A stretch of 64,000 nucleotides of DNA from Anniella stebbinsi (Eukaryota; Chordata; Lepidosauria; Squamata; Anniellidae), in assembly GCA_029215795.1 (NCBI GenBank), contig JARDYH010000004.1:31748001-31812000 (forward strand). The letters are read 5' to 3'. This document shows positions 52,495 through 63,710 of this stretch, piece by piece (the stretch's first letter is position 1; the number at the start of each line of letters is the position of its first letter). The notes under the pieces were generated by a model. It ran no database searches, was not told the origin of the DNA, and saw only the letters and a list, made by a program, of their open reading frames with translations. The position numbers and the translations under genes are program-made.

Positions 52495-53029
52495 ACAGAC
52501 ACGGTATGCACAGCAACTTAAAAATGTAAACAGGAGAAAAGCCTGTTATCTGAGGACAGGACGAAATGATCTGTGACAAGAAGGAGGGGAAAACCTCACA
52601 CCCCACGATGTGTTCGTTGGAATCAGTTATTGCATGATAAGTCATTTTCGTAGGACACTCTCCCCCTCCCTCTCTCCCATGTTTCCTGAAAACCGGAATT
52701 CACTAAAGGTGAAGAGCAGAGGAATGGAAAGGAAAACTGATGCAGAACAACAGAGCAAACCTATGCTGCTCGCATTCATGTTTGATTGGGCCCCACGGCC
52801 AATGAGCCTCCAGCAAGTTTTCATTTGCTGGCTGTGCTGCAAGTCTGTAAAGGCCCCGCCCCATTCTGCTCTGAAGCGCAGGATGTGGGGAAATTAATGA
52901 AGCTTCTGGCCTTTTTCAGCTGCATCTCTGATTTTTTTTCATTTACCTCTTTAATCCATGCCTCCTAAAGAGCTCCTCAAGTTTTTTGTGGGATGGTGGT
53001 GGCCAAAAGGCGTGTGAATGTGGTTTGGG
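52495..53029. other. non-coding stretch, nothing recognised
   Basis: No recognised repeat. The 95-aa frame at 52610-52897 has no domain-like feature. Confidence 0.4.
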
Positions 53030-53850
53030 AAGGGGTCGTTTCAGCTTTTTTTTCCTCCTCAAAGGCCAAAACGTCTACATTTAGCAGGGTTCTTTGCATT
53101 TCCCCACTATCATCTCTTCATGGGCCATCGTGGCCTGGAAAAAAAATCATTTCTGCATGAGCCAAGCCAAGAGGATTCATCTGCCCATGTCCCATTCCAG
53201 TGGGCTTTAAATTTTGATCATCCCCTTTTAGCCCTTTCAGTCTGGAGCTGGTGAATGTCAGACCTCCAACAAAACTGGGACCTGTCGGTCCGTGTTCAGA
53301 CAAATAGCCCCAGCCGAGATGATTTATTTACAACAGTTAATACAATTGGTAGTAACGACTTTATAGGCAACCTCTAAGTGCAGGCGAGATGAAAAATTTA
53401 CTAAATTGGAGTATAAAAATTCATAAGAAAATGTACAGAATCAATATTTCATGGGCCTTGCTTTACCTTGCCTTACACAAATCTACTCCAGAGCTTGCAT
53501 TAAAATTTAAACCAGCTCCGTGCGACAAGTTCAAATACGGGGGCCATTGCATATTAGTTGAACTTTGGAGGATTTCTACCCACCCCCCTCTTTTGTTGGT
53601 TTGTTTCATAAACGGGAAAAAAGAAAACACTTTGGGAGCTCAACATCGAAGTGTCTATAATGTGGGATATTCGTACTTCCTTTCCTTATGGCTTAATGGT
53701 TTTTTTTAAAAAACGGAATGAAAACTAATATTGGATCTTTCCTCTTTTGTGGGTGATTGGATATTACAGCTTATTTTGAAAGAAAAATAATAAGCACAAA
53801 TGATCATTACCCAAGAAAGCCAATCTTTTTTATTTACAGATCTCTTCGTT
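53030..53850. other. candidate conserved non-coding block
   Basis: About 800 bp free of recognised repeats, with segments such as CCCCAGCCGAGATGATTTAT, TTGATCATCCCCTTTTAGCC and TGATCATTACCCAAGAAAGC. It has the look of a vertebrate enhancer block. No exon was seen. This is inference from repeat absence and texture only. Confidence 0.35.
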
Positions 53851-53879
53851 CCATCTTCATGCTGCTGGGTTGATTGCCA

Positions 53880-53975
53880 GCTCAGGTTTTGTTTCCTTCC
53901 TGGCTCTGGGGAGGGACTGGTTCAAAGACAGAGCACATCTTTTGCATGCAGAAAGTCATGGGTGTAATAACCCCC
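53880..53975 (+). repeat. tRNA-SINE head fragment (CR1-tail family)
   Basis: 'CAGAGCACATCTTTTGCATG' and CAGAAAGTCATGG echo the sense tRNA-like head of the SINE at 51257-51440. Confidence 0.45.
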
Positions 53976-54002
53976 TCCCAATGCATTTCATTTTAAAGGG
54001 AC

Positions 54003-54236
54003 TTGGGTAGTAACTACAGATGGACAGATTTTGCTAAATCCATTCCAACTCTGTTTCATGGAATGTCAGGCATCTTTGGTGTCCAATTAGTACAACCCCA
54101 CCCAAAATGTGAAAAACATGTCAGCAAGTCTGTGGAATCCATGTAACTCAGAAAGAGATGGTCCGCTTCAGGTTCCATGGGTCAGATTCATAGAAATCCA
54201 AATTCAATCCATTGTGGATTTTTCTGACATCCCTAG
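54003..54236 (+). mobile_element. diverged AT-rich hAT-like MITE
   Basis: Ends ACAGATGGACAGATTTTGC and TTTTTCTGACATCCCTA. The interior is a near palindrome (GGTTCCATGGGTC / TGTTTCATGGAATG). Possible degenerate flank GTAGTAAC / GTAGCAGG. Confidence 0.4.
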
Positions 54237-54479
54237 TAGCAGGTAGGGTGTTCTCCTTTGCAGAAGACTACCCTCTATTAAAGGGTTGTCAGAAGACAGT
54301 TCTCTATTTGAAGGTGTTCTCTGTCAGAAGGACTGTCCAGTTTAGAGATGGATGGACAAACCCACTTCCAATTCTTCGGTTGCTCATGCCGCCACCATCC
54401 ATCCCCGCTTGCGGTGCTACGCGAGGTTCTTTTGAGGCTTGGCAAAGATGTAACAAGCCTGTCCGCCCTTGTCCAGAGC

Positions 54480-54665
54480 CACTATTGTGCACAACAATGG
54501 AGACTCCAGAAATTGCGCATTTGCTCTTGTATAAATGAGGCTTTTACAGCCACCATTTACATCGGGCTGCACAGGTGTTCAAAGCACTGGCCTGCAAATG
54601 TGCTGCGGGTGCCTGACTGAGTCCAGGGATGACGATGCGGGAGAGTCCATCGGACTCCCGGACAC
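54480..54665. mobile_element. family D MITE
   Basis: 'CAATGGAGACTCCAGAAATT', 'GGCTTTTACAGCCACCATTT' and 'GGTGCCTGACTGAGTCCAGG' are shared with 61268-61489. A 'GAGTCCATCGGACTC' hairpin lies near 54644. Confidence 0.65.
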
Positions 54666-54679
54666 AATCAAGCACCTGC

Positions 54680-54977
54680 AGCATCCTTAGTCCAATCCAA
54701 GTCCAATATAAAGATAAAGACACAGAATAATAGGCTCAAGTTACAGGAAGCCAGATTCCAGCTGAACATCAGGAACAACATCCTGACTATTAGCACAGTT
54801 TGACAATGGAACCAATTACCTAAGGAGGTAGTGGGCTCTCCCACACTACAGCATTCAAGATACAGCTGGACAACCATCTGTCAGGTATACTTTAAGGTGG
54901 GTTTCTGCATTCAGCAGGGAGTTGGACTCGATGGCCTTATAGGCCCCTTTCAAACCTACTATTCTATGGTTCTATGA
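54680..54977 (+). mobile_element. CR1 LINE 3' end
   Basis: 'CAGAATAATAGGCTCAAGTT', AGCTGAACATCAGGAACAAC, 'AGCTGGACAACCATCTGTCA', TTGGACTCGATGGCCTTATA and the terminus TATTCTATGGTTCTATGATG. Confidence 0.95.
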
Positions 54978-55194
54978 TGCTGTGACTGAGACTTCCCTCC
55001 TATTCTTCCACCATGGTGGTTTCTCATGGATGGTCCATAGTTTACTGATAGAGGGTCCTTCAGGTTCCATCACTGGCATCTTGAGTGTAAGGGCTTTGAA
55101 TTTTCACCTATACCTATACATTAGTGTATGCAAATTTCATCCAAATTGGTGTCCTCATTTGTTCTCTTTTTTCACGGTTCAAAAGTTGTCAGAA
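54978..55194. other. non-coding stretch, nothing recognised
   Basis: No repeat family or coding signal recognised. Confidence 0.4.
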
Positions 55195-55305
55195 AATATC
55201 TCTGTCTCAAGCCCTCGAAAGCTACTACCAGTCAGAACAGACAGTACTGAGGTAAAGAACAAGTAGTCTGACCCAATATAAGGTGTTTTCCTATGTTCCA
55301 GAATT
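55195..55305 (+). repeat. tRNA-SINE 3' part (CR1-like tail)
   Basis: 'GCTACTACCAGTCAGAACAG', ACAGTACTGAGGTAAAGAAC and TATAAGGTGTTTTCCTATGT are the sense tail of the 51257 family. Confidence 0.7.
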
Positions 55306-55879
55306 TAACCACCTTACATCAATGTTGGAGTCCCCTCTTGACCCATAAACCAAGTAGATGCATTTAGATCCTTTGTGGCTCATATTCCCTGTTTATTTTG
55401 ATGGCAGAATGGAAGCTTGTTGGAAAAAAGACATGCCTAGTGTACCATGCCATTTTTGGCCTAGCCCTGCTACAAAATTATGCATCCTGACAAAATTAAT
55501 TTCATATTCAGTGGGTACCATTGCAATGTTTCCTTTTGATTTGCTGCATCATGACACCTATGAATATTCCTTCTTAAATGATGTCCAATTAAGGTGCTCT
55601 TATATCCTAGAATTTGCCCAAAATGGTGTGTGCCCCTATGCCATTTTGGGCCTGACTCTGACTTCAATGGTCCAGCTCATTGTTTGTGCTTCTCCAATTA
55701 AGTCCATATATAGGATCAGATGTTACAGGCACAGGTTTACATCTTCCATTAAACAGTTCTGTGGTTAATCCACATTGATTTCAATGCAGTTGGAAAATGT
55801 GGTTAGGATTGTGTCTACTGCACTTGTGTTCTGAAAGGAAGCTGAGAAGTCTCTTATATATTGGGGCGGGGGAAGCTGG
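55306..55879. other. non-coding stretch, nothing recognised
   Basis: The 136-aa plus frame at 55358-55768 contains no recognised domain and has AT-driven composition. Confidence 0.4.
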
Positions 55880-56060
55880 TGATCCCTTATTACTTATTAT
55901 ACTGTAATTCATTAAGCTGCTAAAAATATTTAGATACTTAATTGGCATTTAACAAGATAGCTATAGGGTGTAAATGAGACATTAAATCCTCTTCTAAAAC
56001 GCTCATTAAGTTCGTGTTAGAAATTAATTGATCTAATTCACTTGCTGTAAACTATTCTAC
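55880..56060. other. candidate conserved non-coding element
   Basis: AT-rich with many TAAT cores (GTAATTCATTAAGCTGC, ACTTAATTGGCATTTAAC, AAATTAATTGATCTAATTC). Texture of a homeodomain-bound element. Conservation untested. Confidence 0.3.
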
Positions 56061-56368
56061 TCTTCATGTCAGTTGTGAAAGTCGGCACATGGGTAGAAGA
56101 GTTTAAGGATGGTAGCCATGTCTTTGTACGGTGCTTGGCTACAGGACAGATCACTTTCACTCAGGCCCAAGTGAAAGGGACAATGCGTAACAGAAACACT
56201 TTAGTGCCACCAGTTGCAATAGAGACAGACTTCAGCTCAAAAGTTGCAGTTTCACTCAAGTGTGTTAGAGCTCTGAAGCGATTGGTGGACTTCCCCAGAT
56301 GTGACATTTTCAGTCAAAACTCCTTGGCATTCATCATTTGTCCTAGATAAACTTGGATGTTTTCGATG
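56061..56368. other. non-coding stretch, nothing recognised
   Basis: A 94-aa frame here is featureless. Confidence 0.4.
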
Positions 56369-56873
56369 GGCCTTTCTACACCTAAGAGCTTTTGGGGAGA
56401 GAGGGGGGACAATCCCGGACTTACCCGCTTCTGTAAATGTCCCACAGCATACAAACGCCAGCACGATGTCCCAGAAACAAACAGGGACATCGCGGATGCC
56501 ATTTTAAAAAAACAAAACAACAAAAGAGGAGCTGGGAGTGCAATTGCACTCCACTGGAAATGTAAGTTTTTTTTAAAAAAAAATGACCCCGCTTCCCCCC
56601 ACCCCCAATGTCCCTGGACTCCCCCTGGACTGGCTTCTTCCTTCTTTGCTGACCCCCACTACTCACAGGGAGGAGGAAAAAAGCCAAGACAGGCACCCAC
56701 ACCACCCATGGTCCTCAGGATGGTCCCAGGACTACAGGAAAAATCAGGATAACTGGGGAATCATTTATTCCGGGAAAATGGAGGGGTCGTCCCTGCCTGC
56801 CACCAGGATGCCCTGTGTGTCATTTGGACGCACAGGGACGACCCCAGGGAAAATCCATCATGTAAACACGGCC
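56369..56873. mobile_element. PIF/Harbinger-like MITE, family B copy 3
   Basis: Ends GGCCTTTCTACACC and TGTAAACACGGCC. The interior has 'GTCATTTGGACGCACAGGGA' shared with copy 1. No intact TSD is visible. Confidence 0.65.
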
Positions 56874-57034
56874 TTTGTCACAACAGTGAGCATTCCATAT
56901 TCTCAAGATACTTTTAACCTTCTCATGATATTTTAAACATTTCATACTGGAATGTCTATTCACGTAGCCAGAGGACTACAAAACATATGATGCAGCATGG
57001 CTACATGAAACATGCATATGTAAAAATGTCTGAT

Positions 57035-57260
57035 TGTTTATTTCTTATATCTTTATCCCGTCCTTCCCGTTCCTGGGCTCTCAGGGCAACATACATGGTT
57101 CTTCTCCCCACTTTTATCCCTACAATGTGGCTGTGAGGTAAGTTCACCCAAGAGATTGTGACTGGCTCAAGTCAAGCCGGGGAGTTTCTTGACTGATGGA
57201 GATTTGAATCTGGGTCTTCCTGGTTCAAGTCCAGTTCAGTCACCGCAGTAGCACATTGGC
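57035..57260 (-). repeat. tRNA-derived SINE, diverged
   Basis: Antisense: 'TTATATCTTTATCCCGTCC', 'CTACAATGTGGCTGTGAGG', 'AGAGATTGTGACTGGCTCAA', then a degraded head 'AGTCACCGCAGTAGCACATT'. Confidence 0.7.
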
Positions 57261-57638
57261 TCTCATTGTGCGACTTTAAAACTCCTGGAAGGGAAAAAAT
57301 TGCAATGTGAGTGAAAGTGAAACTGCATGTGCAGAGAGCTCTGAGAACTTCGCTTAAAGTGAATATTTGGTCATGAAGGACTGGGAGAAGCACTGCTGGC
57401 TCCAGGTTTTTGAAGGCCCTTGGGCAAGACACTCTCAATGCCCTTGGGGAGATTACCTCCTCACTGCTGTGGTCACCAGCTGCTATTGCTTCTCATCCCC
57501 TTACTTATCATGGCTACCACTTGCTTGTTTGATGGACAGTGAGCAAGTCAGCCTCTTGCTCTGGTCCTGTACTGTTGTCTGGACCAGAGCAAGAGGCAAG
57601 GGAACAAGCAGGTTGCAAATGTGAAGAGGAGGAACAAC
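57261..57638. repeat. stretch with family E repeat and 17-bp hairpin
   Basis: GCCTCTTGCTCTGGTCC at 57551 and its complement GGACCAGAGCAAGAGGC at 57581 form a perfect inverted pair. The right half matches 34660-34760. Confidence 0.6.
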
Positions 57639-57646
57639 TCCAGGGA

Positions 57647-57966
57647 TAGGATGACCATATGGAAAGGAGGACAGGGCTCCTGTATCTTTAACAGTTGTAT
57701 TGAAAAGGGAATTTCAGCAGGTGTCATTTGTATGCATGCAGCACCTGGGGAAATTCCCTCTTCATCACAACAGATAAAGCTGCTGAAGCTCTACTAGAGT
57801 GACCAGATACAAAAGAGGGCAGGGCTCCTGCAGCTTTAACTTTTGTGATGAAGAGGGAATTTCACCAGGTGCTGCATGCATATAAATAACAGGTGCTGAA
57901 ATTCCCTTGTCTATACAACTGTTAAGGATACAACAGCCCTGTCTTCCTTTTCATATGGTCACCCTA
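57647..57966. mobile_element. hAT-320 foldback MITE, copy 3
   Basis: 320 bp. Ends TAGGATGACCATATGGAAAG and TTCATATGGTCACCCTA. Flanks TCCAGGGA (57639-57646) and TCCAGGGG (57967-57974) match 7/8. ATATGRAAAGG end subtype. Confidence 0.9.
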
Positions 57967-57974
57967 TCCAGGGG

Positions 57975-58793
57975 GTTCTTGACATTAGGTCTCCTGCTAG
58001 AGTGTGGGCCCTTGGCAGGTGCCCAACCATGCCTATCATTGATTCCAGCCCCGGGCTGAAATATAAACATCTGGAATTTGAATGGGCAGCTGGATTTTGC
58101 AGTAATATCCCCTGTTTGGGGCTGGAAAAGCCTATTTCAAAATGGAATGTTGATAATCCCATGCAACTCTTCAGGAATGAGCAATGCACCTGCTACTACA
58201 TTACTTTTCAATGGGATGTGCATTGATTGCATAAGTGACACGTTAAGGTCCCACAGTGAAGAAGATCAGCCCTAGTCCTCAGAAAGACTGATCAACAACA
58301 CCACTTATGGCATTCATTTATCTCCTGTACCTTTAATTCCCTTACGTAGCCCAAGTTGGTAGGCATTCATATGATCTAATAGCTCCATGTCCCTCCTTTC
58401 ACAGGATGTGGACTATGCATCCCAGGGCAATTAGTGGGTTAATACTGTCCTCCCTAGCTCCTTCTCAGATGCCAAACCAGCTCAGCATCAATTTGAGGCA
58501 GATTTCTTTGGGGGAATCTGGGCTATTATTTCTGGGAGTGCTGTCCACTTGACAGGAAGGAAGCTGTGTCACAAACGCACCATCAGCATTCACCTGAGTG
58601 TCCTCTGCAAACATGTCTCAGAATTAAACATTTAAAGCAGCAATTAATCCTCCAACCCCAAAAGCTGCAATCTGATGTTTAGGGAACTTCATAGGTAATT
58701 TATAAAGGTGTGCATGGTGTGTATGGGGGGGTGTTTATCTCAGTTCCCTTTTTGCTTTCAAAAATGTGATTTGCAGAAAAACTCTATCTTTGA
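57975..58793. other. non-coding stretch, nothing recognised
   Basis: No repeat family or coding signal recognised. Confidence 0.4.
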
Positions 58794-58924
58794 GGCAGGA
58801 TCTACACTACTGCTTTAAAACAGTTTATAGCAGTAGTGATAACTGTTGAGGCCCAGAACACAATTCATATACAGTTTTCAAACAATTTTCAAAGTGTCAT
58901 AGATTACTTGGTGTAGATCTGGCC
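58794..58924. mobile_element. PIF/Harbinger-like MITE, family A copy
   Basis: GGCAGGATCTACACTACTGC at the left and CTTGGTGTAGATCTGGCC at the right. Interior TGTTGAGGCCCAGAACACA. It relates most closely to 52344-52494, in opposite orientation. Confidence 0.7.
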
Positions 58925-59211
58925 CAAGTATGCCTGAGATTTGTCAAAATTTGCTCAAGGAGGAGCACTGAAAAACACAAATGCATATGTGGAGCTCACC
59001 AAAGTGCTTTCATTCAGATGTGTGTCTAGTTTTAAACAGCTGTTGGGGAAATGACTGCCATTGTTATTTAAAACCTGTGCTGCATCCTAATGGTGGGCTG
59101 AAGGCAAAAGAGATAGGGCCAAAATGTTTTTAAAAATTACCAGCATATTTTAGCTTGAAGCTCTTACTGCCAGCAACTAAGCCTTGGGAGAGGCATTTTA
59201 ACCTTTTAGCA
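58925..59211. other. short non-coding stretch
   Basis: Nothing recognised. Confidence 0.4.
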
Positions 59212-59531
59212 TAGGCTGACCAGATAAAATCCAGGTCAGGGCTCATGTAACTTTAACAGTTGTAGAGAAAAGGGAATTACAGCCAGTGTCATTTGTATGC
59301 AATTAGTTCCTGGTGATATTCCCTCTTCATCACAACAGTTAAAGGTGCAGGCACTATACTAGAGTGACCATATACAAAAGAAGGCAGGGCCCCTGCAACT
59401 TTAACTGTTGTGATGAAGAGGGAATTTCACCAGGAACTAATTGCATACAAATGACTCTGGCTGAAATTCCCTTTTCTCTACAGCTGTTAAAGTTACATGA
59501 GCCCTGACCTGGATTTTATCTGGTCACCCTA
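59212..59531. mobile_element. hAT-320 foldback MITE, copy 4
   Basis: 320 bp. Ends TAGGCTGACCAGATAAAATC and TTATCTGGTCACCCTA. The 8 bp on each side (TTTTAGCA / CCCATGGT) do not match, so this copy has lost its TSD by recombination or flank change. Confidence 0.9.
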
Positions 59532-59759
59532 CCCATGGTTGCCTGTTATAAAAAAGGCCGAGCTACCATTTTTAAACAAAATGGCTGCCTGGCGAGCGTG
59601 CCACTTTCTGGGCACTTGCGGACCACATGGTGTCTCATTGCATGGAACAAGCAAGGATGCGTGGCCAAAAGGTGAGCATCATGGGTCCCGGACTAGGGTG
59701 AGTTCACCCATCCCTAGATCAGTGTTGGAAAAGGTAGTGGATCTAGGGAAAGGTGATAT
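59532..59759. other. short non-coding stretch with hAT-like end
   Basis: Ends at 59718 with GAGTTCACCCATCCCTA, the same right end as the family D element at 4494. Confidence 0.4.
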
Positions 59760-59888
59760 GGGCCCTTTCTACACCATAGGGGTGTAGAGGGAGGGAGGGC
59801 AATCCCGGAAGTACCTAATACATACCATTGTCGCACAGGGACCAGCCGGGGACCATCCCAGGCAAGCAGCCTGATGTAGAAATGGCCC
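59760..59888. mobile_element. PIF/Harbinger-like MITE, family B short copy
   Basis: GGCCCTTTCTACACCATAGG at the left and TGATGTAGAAATGGCCC at the right, with most of the interior deleted. Confidence 0.65.
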
Positions 59889-61090
59889 ATCATCTGAGAA
59901 ACCCTGGAGGGCTACATAGGGACCCCAGGGGCCTAGATTTAACCCACCTGCCTTAGGTTAAACCCCCTCATATAAGATAGAGTTGCCACAATCCAGAGAA
60001 TTATGAATACAGTAGAGAATAGTATGCAGGTTACTGTAGTTCTAGAGCTTCCAGTCCTGCTGATAGAGATGGAAGTACAAAGGGGAGAGAAATCATCTAG
60101 AATTGGGTGATTGTACTTCCAGAGGCTGCCAGTAGCTATAACATCCTATGCTTTGAAGAGGGTATCTAAACATTGTCCAAACTAGAGCTGAGCCAAAAGT
60201 TCCATTCTGAACCCCCCACCCCACAATGAACAGAGGAGTTGGGGTGAAAAGGAGGGAAATAAGGCCTCTGTCTGAAAGCATTCTCCATTTGAAGGGCAAT
60301 CCAGTTCAAGACCAGTTCAAAGATAAAGAACCATAACAATGAAGAGCTGGAAACTTGATGTCTCCCATCAACAGTTAGCACCTGCAGACTGGACAGAGCA
60401 GGAACAGAATTTATTTTTATGTAATAATTAAATTTATAGTAGTTCTCAAAGCAGTCAACAACAGTAAAGTATATGACAAAATTATAATCAAAACTTAAAA
60501 GGAACTCTTTTGTCACAGTCCTTTCCACCCTAGTGAGATGCATGCTAGTTCTATTTAAATAATAGTAATTATTTCTAAATTTGCATCTGTACATATAAAT
60601 TAGCATATGCACATTTTTGATAAACAATATCCTCTTTTGTTGCCTCTTGAGGTAATGCATTTCCTCAATTTTGCTGATGTACTATAGAGGGAAGTAGATT
60701 TTTTCCCCCCAGAGAGTGGGAAGAAAATCAAATGAATAATTTTTCAGGAGTTCAGGAGAGGGACTGGGATAAATGGCAGCCGCAGTGTTTCCCTCCACTA
60801 CTTTAAATAATTCTACTTTTGCAACATTTTAGGTGGAGATTTTATGCATATTGAAGATTGTTTCAAGTACAGACAAATAGATGCATAGGTTCATCTTGGT
60901 GACATGTGGAAACATTTTTCCAAGAACTGGACTCAGAATGAATTCAGACTCTACCATACCAAAGCAGCTATACCAAATCAGGACATTTCTTCCTGTCATA
61001 TTGCTAGTGGGAAGGGAGGAGGGGAGGCCCATGAGTAGTTTCTTTTATGCCTTCCAGTTGATCATAGTCAGAAGGGGCTGGTGCAAATCA
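59889..61090. other. non-coding stretch, nothing recognised
   Basis: The 164-aa minus-strand frame at 60166-60660 is Tyr/Asn/Phe-rich from AT content, with no domain recognised. Confidence 0.4.
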
Positions 61091-61158
61091 AATAATAATA
61101 ATTTTTATTTATTTGTTTATGTATTTATTACATTTATATACCACCCCATAGTCCCATA
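61091..61158 (-). mobile_element. LINE/SINE tail, antisense
   Basis: AATAATAATTTTTATTTATT and 'TACATTTATATACCACCCCA' are the reverse complement of an L2-type 'GGGGTGGTATATAAATG' tail. Confidence 0.6.
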
Positions 61159-61267
61159 AACATATCATAATAATAATATGATGTGTTTAAAAGTAGAGTT
61201 TTCTGACTATGGATGTATGAGAAATTTCTTTCAGTTCATTTTTTACCAAGATTTACCCAAATCAAAC

Positions 61268-61489
61268 ACAGAAATTACGTATTTCCCCCTTTGTGTAAAT
61301 GGCAGCTCTAAAGGCCCCATTTACACAAACGTAAAGGCACAAATGCTCCATAAATGGGGGAAATATGTAATTTCCAGAGCCTCCATTGTGGCTCCACAAA
61401 TGCACTGCAGGTGCCTGATTGGATCCAGGGGTGGACACGGGGGAGTCCATCAGACTCCTGGATTCAATCAGGCACCCACGACATCCCTA
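61268..61489. mobile_element. family D MITE
   Basis: 'TTTGTGTAAATGGCAGCTCT' and complementary arms GGGGCCTTTAG form the core. 'GGTGCCTGATTGGATCCAGG' pairs with 'TGGATTCAATCAGGCACC'. Ends ACGACATCCCTA. Confidence 0.65.
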
Positions 61490-61587
61490 TGTCTAACGAT
61501 TGCTTCCAGAAGAAACATGCTCAGTTTATAGAACACTGTTAGTGAAAATCAGTGCCAGTTGCCCCTAAGGAGAGACATCCCTATAGG

Positions 61588-61907
61588 TAGGGTGACCAGA
61601 TAAAATCCAGGTCAGGGCTCATGTAACTTTAACAGCTGTAGAGAAAAGAGAATTTCAGCCAGAGTCATTTGTATGCAATTAGTTCCTGGTGAAATTCCCT
61701 CTTCATCACAACAGTTAAAGTTGCAGGGGCCCTGCCTTCTTTTGTATATGGTCACTCTAGTATAGTGCCTGCACCTTTAACTGTTGTGATGAAGAGGAAA
61801 TATCACCAGGAACTAATTGCATACAAATGACACTGGCTGAAATTCCCTTTTCTCTACAACTGTTAAAGTTACATGAGCCCTGACCTGGATTTTATCTGGT
61901 CAGCCTA
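61588..61907. mobile_element. hAT-320 foldback MITE, copy 5 (inverted loop)
   Basis: 320 bp. Perfect TSD CCTATAGG at 61580-61587 and 61908-61915. The central loop reads opposite to copies 1-4 (CTTTTGTATATGGTCACTCTA instead of TAGAGTGACCATATACAAAAG), so the element is in reverse orientation. Confidence 0.95.
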
Positions 61908-61915
61908 CCTATAGG

Positions 61916-62429
61916 CACAAGCATGAGAGCATGCATTCACTTGCTTCAGACCACCAAGCAATATTGTGAGAGTGAACAGTTTCAAAAACAGGAACAGGGA
62001 AAAGAACACTATAGAGTTCAGTCTATTGTATGGTCCCAGTAGAAACGGGCAGCCAAGGCTCCTGGAGAAAATTCAACTTAAGCTTTTCTTCCTTTATCAA
62101 GTCTTGCCAAAGACACATTTGATTTCTAGTCATGCCAGTATTTGCCCACATTTCACAGACCTGCCACTAGTCTCCATCCATCCATCTTGTAACCAATATC
62201 CCCCCTTCTTCCTCCCCAGACTGGATTCCATGATTTTTTTTTCTTGCCAGGAGTCTGTGGGTTCATGGTCTCTCTTGGCAACTCAGCAAGCTCTGCCTGA
62301 CAAGAAAACTGAAGTATTTTCCCAGAAGCTCTTATCAGGAAACAATGTGTCAAACAAGATGAAACTAGCTCTCCATTCTTGGAAGACTTACTACAATTCC
62401 CCTTATGCCGGCAGAAGCAATGTTAACAC
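61916..62429. other. non-coding stretch, nothing recognised
   Basis: The 163-aa plus frame at 61966-62457 has no recognised domain. Composition does not suggest a conserved protein. Confidence 0.4.
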
Positions 62430-62720
62430 TAACCCGCTACGAAGGCCTGCAGTGTGAATATCGGTTTTGTCTCTCGTTAACAGATGCTATAAATGCTTTT
62501 CTCAGGTAAAAGCTGCGCTGGTTTCCCATTTTGCCATTTGCTGCCCAAGAAACATCTCCACGGGGGTCTGTAAAATAATGTTCTTTCAAATGTAGATCTG
62601 TTGGGAGAGTGGGGGGGGGGGACCATAAAAGAGAATGCCATTGAATGAGTTTCCCCTGTAGCGTATCCACATTGACTCCTCTCTCTTGCTTTGTTCCTAA
62701 TGAAGCAGGCATGTTGCAAG
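62430..62720. other. candidate conserved non-coding element
   Basis: Repeat-free block (for example AAAAGCTGCGCTGGTTTCCC, CCATTTGCTGCCCAAGAAAC) with a short G run at 62611-62620. Conservation untested. Confidence 0.3.
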
Positions 62721-63188
62721 AGATGCAATCTTATTTATTCTGGTCACCTTTCTGTTCAAAATGTTACGCAATGTCAAGTAAAGTGATGAAAATGTCATGA
62801 AAAATGGAGGGAAAGTGATGGGCTTAGTTTGCGTTGGGTTTTCTGTGAACAGCCGTGTAAACTCACTTGTGGGGTGGGGTGGGGGTATAAATGGAAAAAC
62901 TATGTAAAGACTCACCTGGCATCACTTGTGCTGCAGTATTTATGACCAATGCTCTTCCTGCTTGCAACCCAGGTACTTGAGTTACTATTTACTGTTTTGA
63001 AAAATAAATGCCTATTCCTAAATAAATAAAAGAACTCCAGATGGTAGTTGTGTTCACAAAACAGTTCTTTTTCACCACTGGGATTTTAATCTTTGTCTTT
63101 ATTTCTGTTTCTACTACAGGCAGCCGAGACACAAGGGAAGATAGAGGCTAGGATGCCACAAAATGGAAAGCAACAAAGCTCCAGATTA
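62721..63188. other. non-coding stretch, nothing recognised
   Basis: No repeat family or coding signal recognised. Confidence 0.4.
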
Positions 63189-63631
63189 TAGGGATGCAGG
63201 AAAAAAATGTTCAGTTCACATTTTAATGTGAATTTACCTAATGAATCACTTTTGAACCAATATGCAAATTGAGATTCATTTATCTTAGAAAATTCTCACT
63301 TCTCCAAATTTTACAATAGAGTTCTCCAGTCCAAAAAAATCATACAATAATAAGTATATTGGGGAAAATAATGTTCAAAATGCATTATGTTAGGAAACTT
63401 GCTTGCAAGAAAATGTGAATATTAGGAGAAAATGCCTAAAATATGTATGTATTAACTGTGCAGGGAAATGCTTATGAATTTTCATGTGAAATTAACAAAA
63501 TTTCTCAAAGTTCAGGATGAACCAAACTTAAGACTGGAGAAATTCTCAATGTTCAAAATGCACCAAATTGAAGATTGGAAAAAAAATGAGGAATGGATAG
63601 AAACTGAAATTGACAGGTGTGTCCATCCCTA
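63189..63631 (+). mobile_element. AT-rich hAT-like MITE (443 bp), best copy
   Basis: Left TAGGGATGCAGGAAAA, right GTGTGTCCATCCCTA. Characteristic GAGTTCTCCAGTCC, 'ATTATGTTAGGAAAC', 'TTCAGGATGAACCAAACTTA' and GAGAAATTCTC phrases. No clear TSD (CCAGATTA / CTCTAGAA). Confidence 0.7.
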
Positions 63632-63710
63632 CTCTAGAATGGAAAAAGCAAGCACATTATTAAACGGGGGTCACTCTGGATGAATAAAACTAAAATTAAT
63701 CAGCAGTTGG

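Noticed and set aside
55358..55768. 136-aa plus frame as a possible exon
   Set aside because: No domain, no consistent splice boundaries and no homolog-like motif recognised.
60166..60660. 164-aa minus-strand frame rich in Tyr, Asn and Phe
   Set aside because: AT-driven composition, no conserved motif, no splice or promoter context.
61966..62457. 163-aa plus-strand frame
   Set aside because: No recognisable domain or signal peptide pattern. Length is not exceptional for 64 kb of six-frame search.
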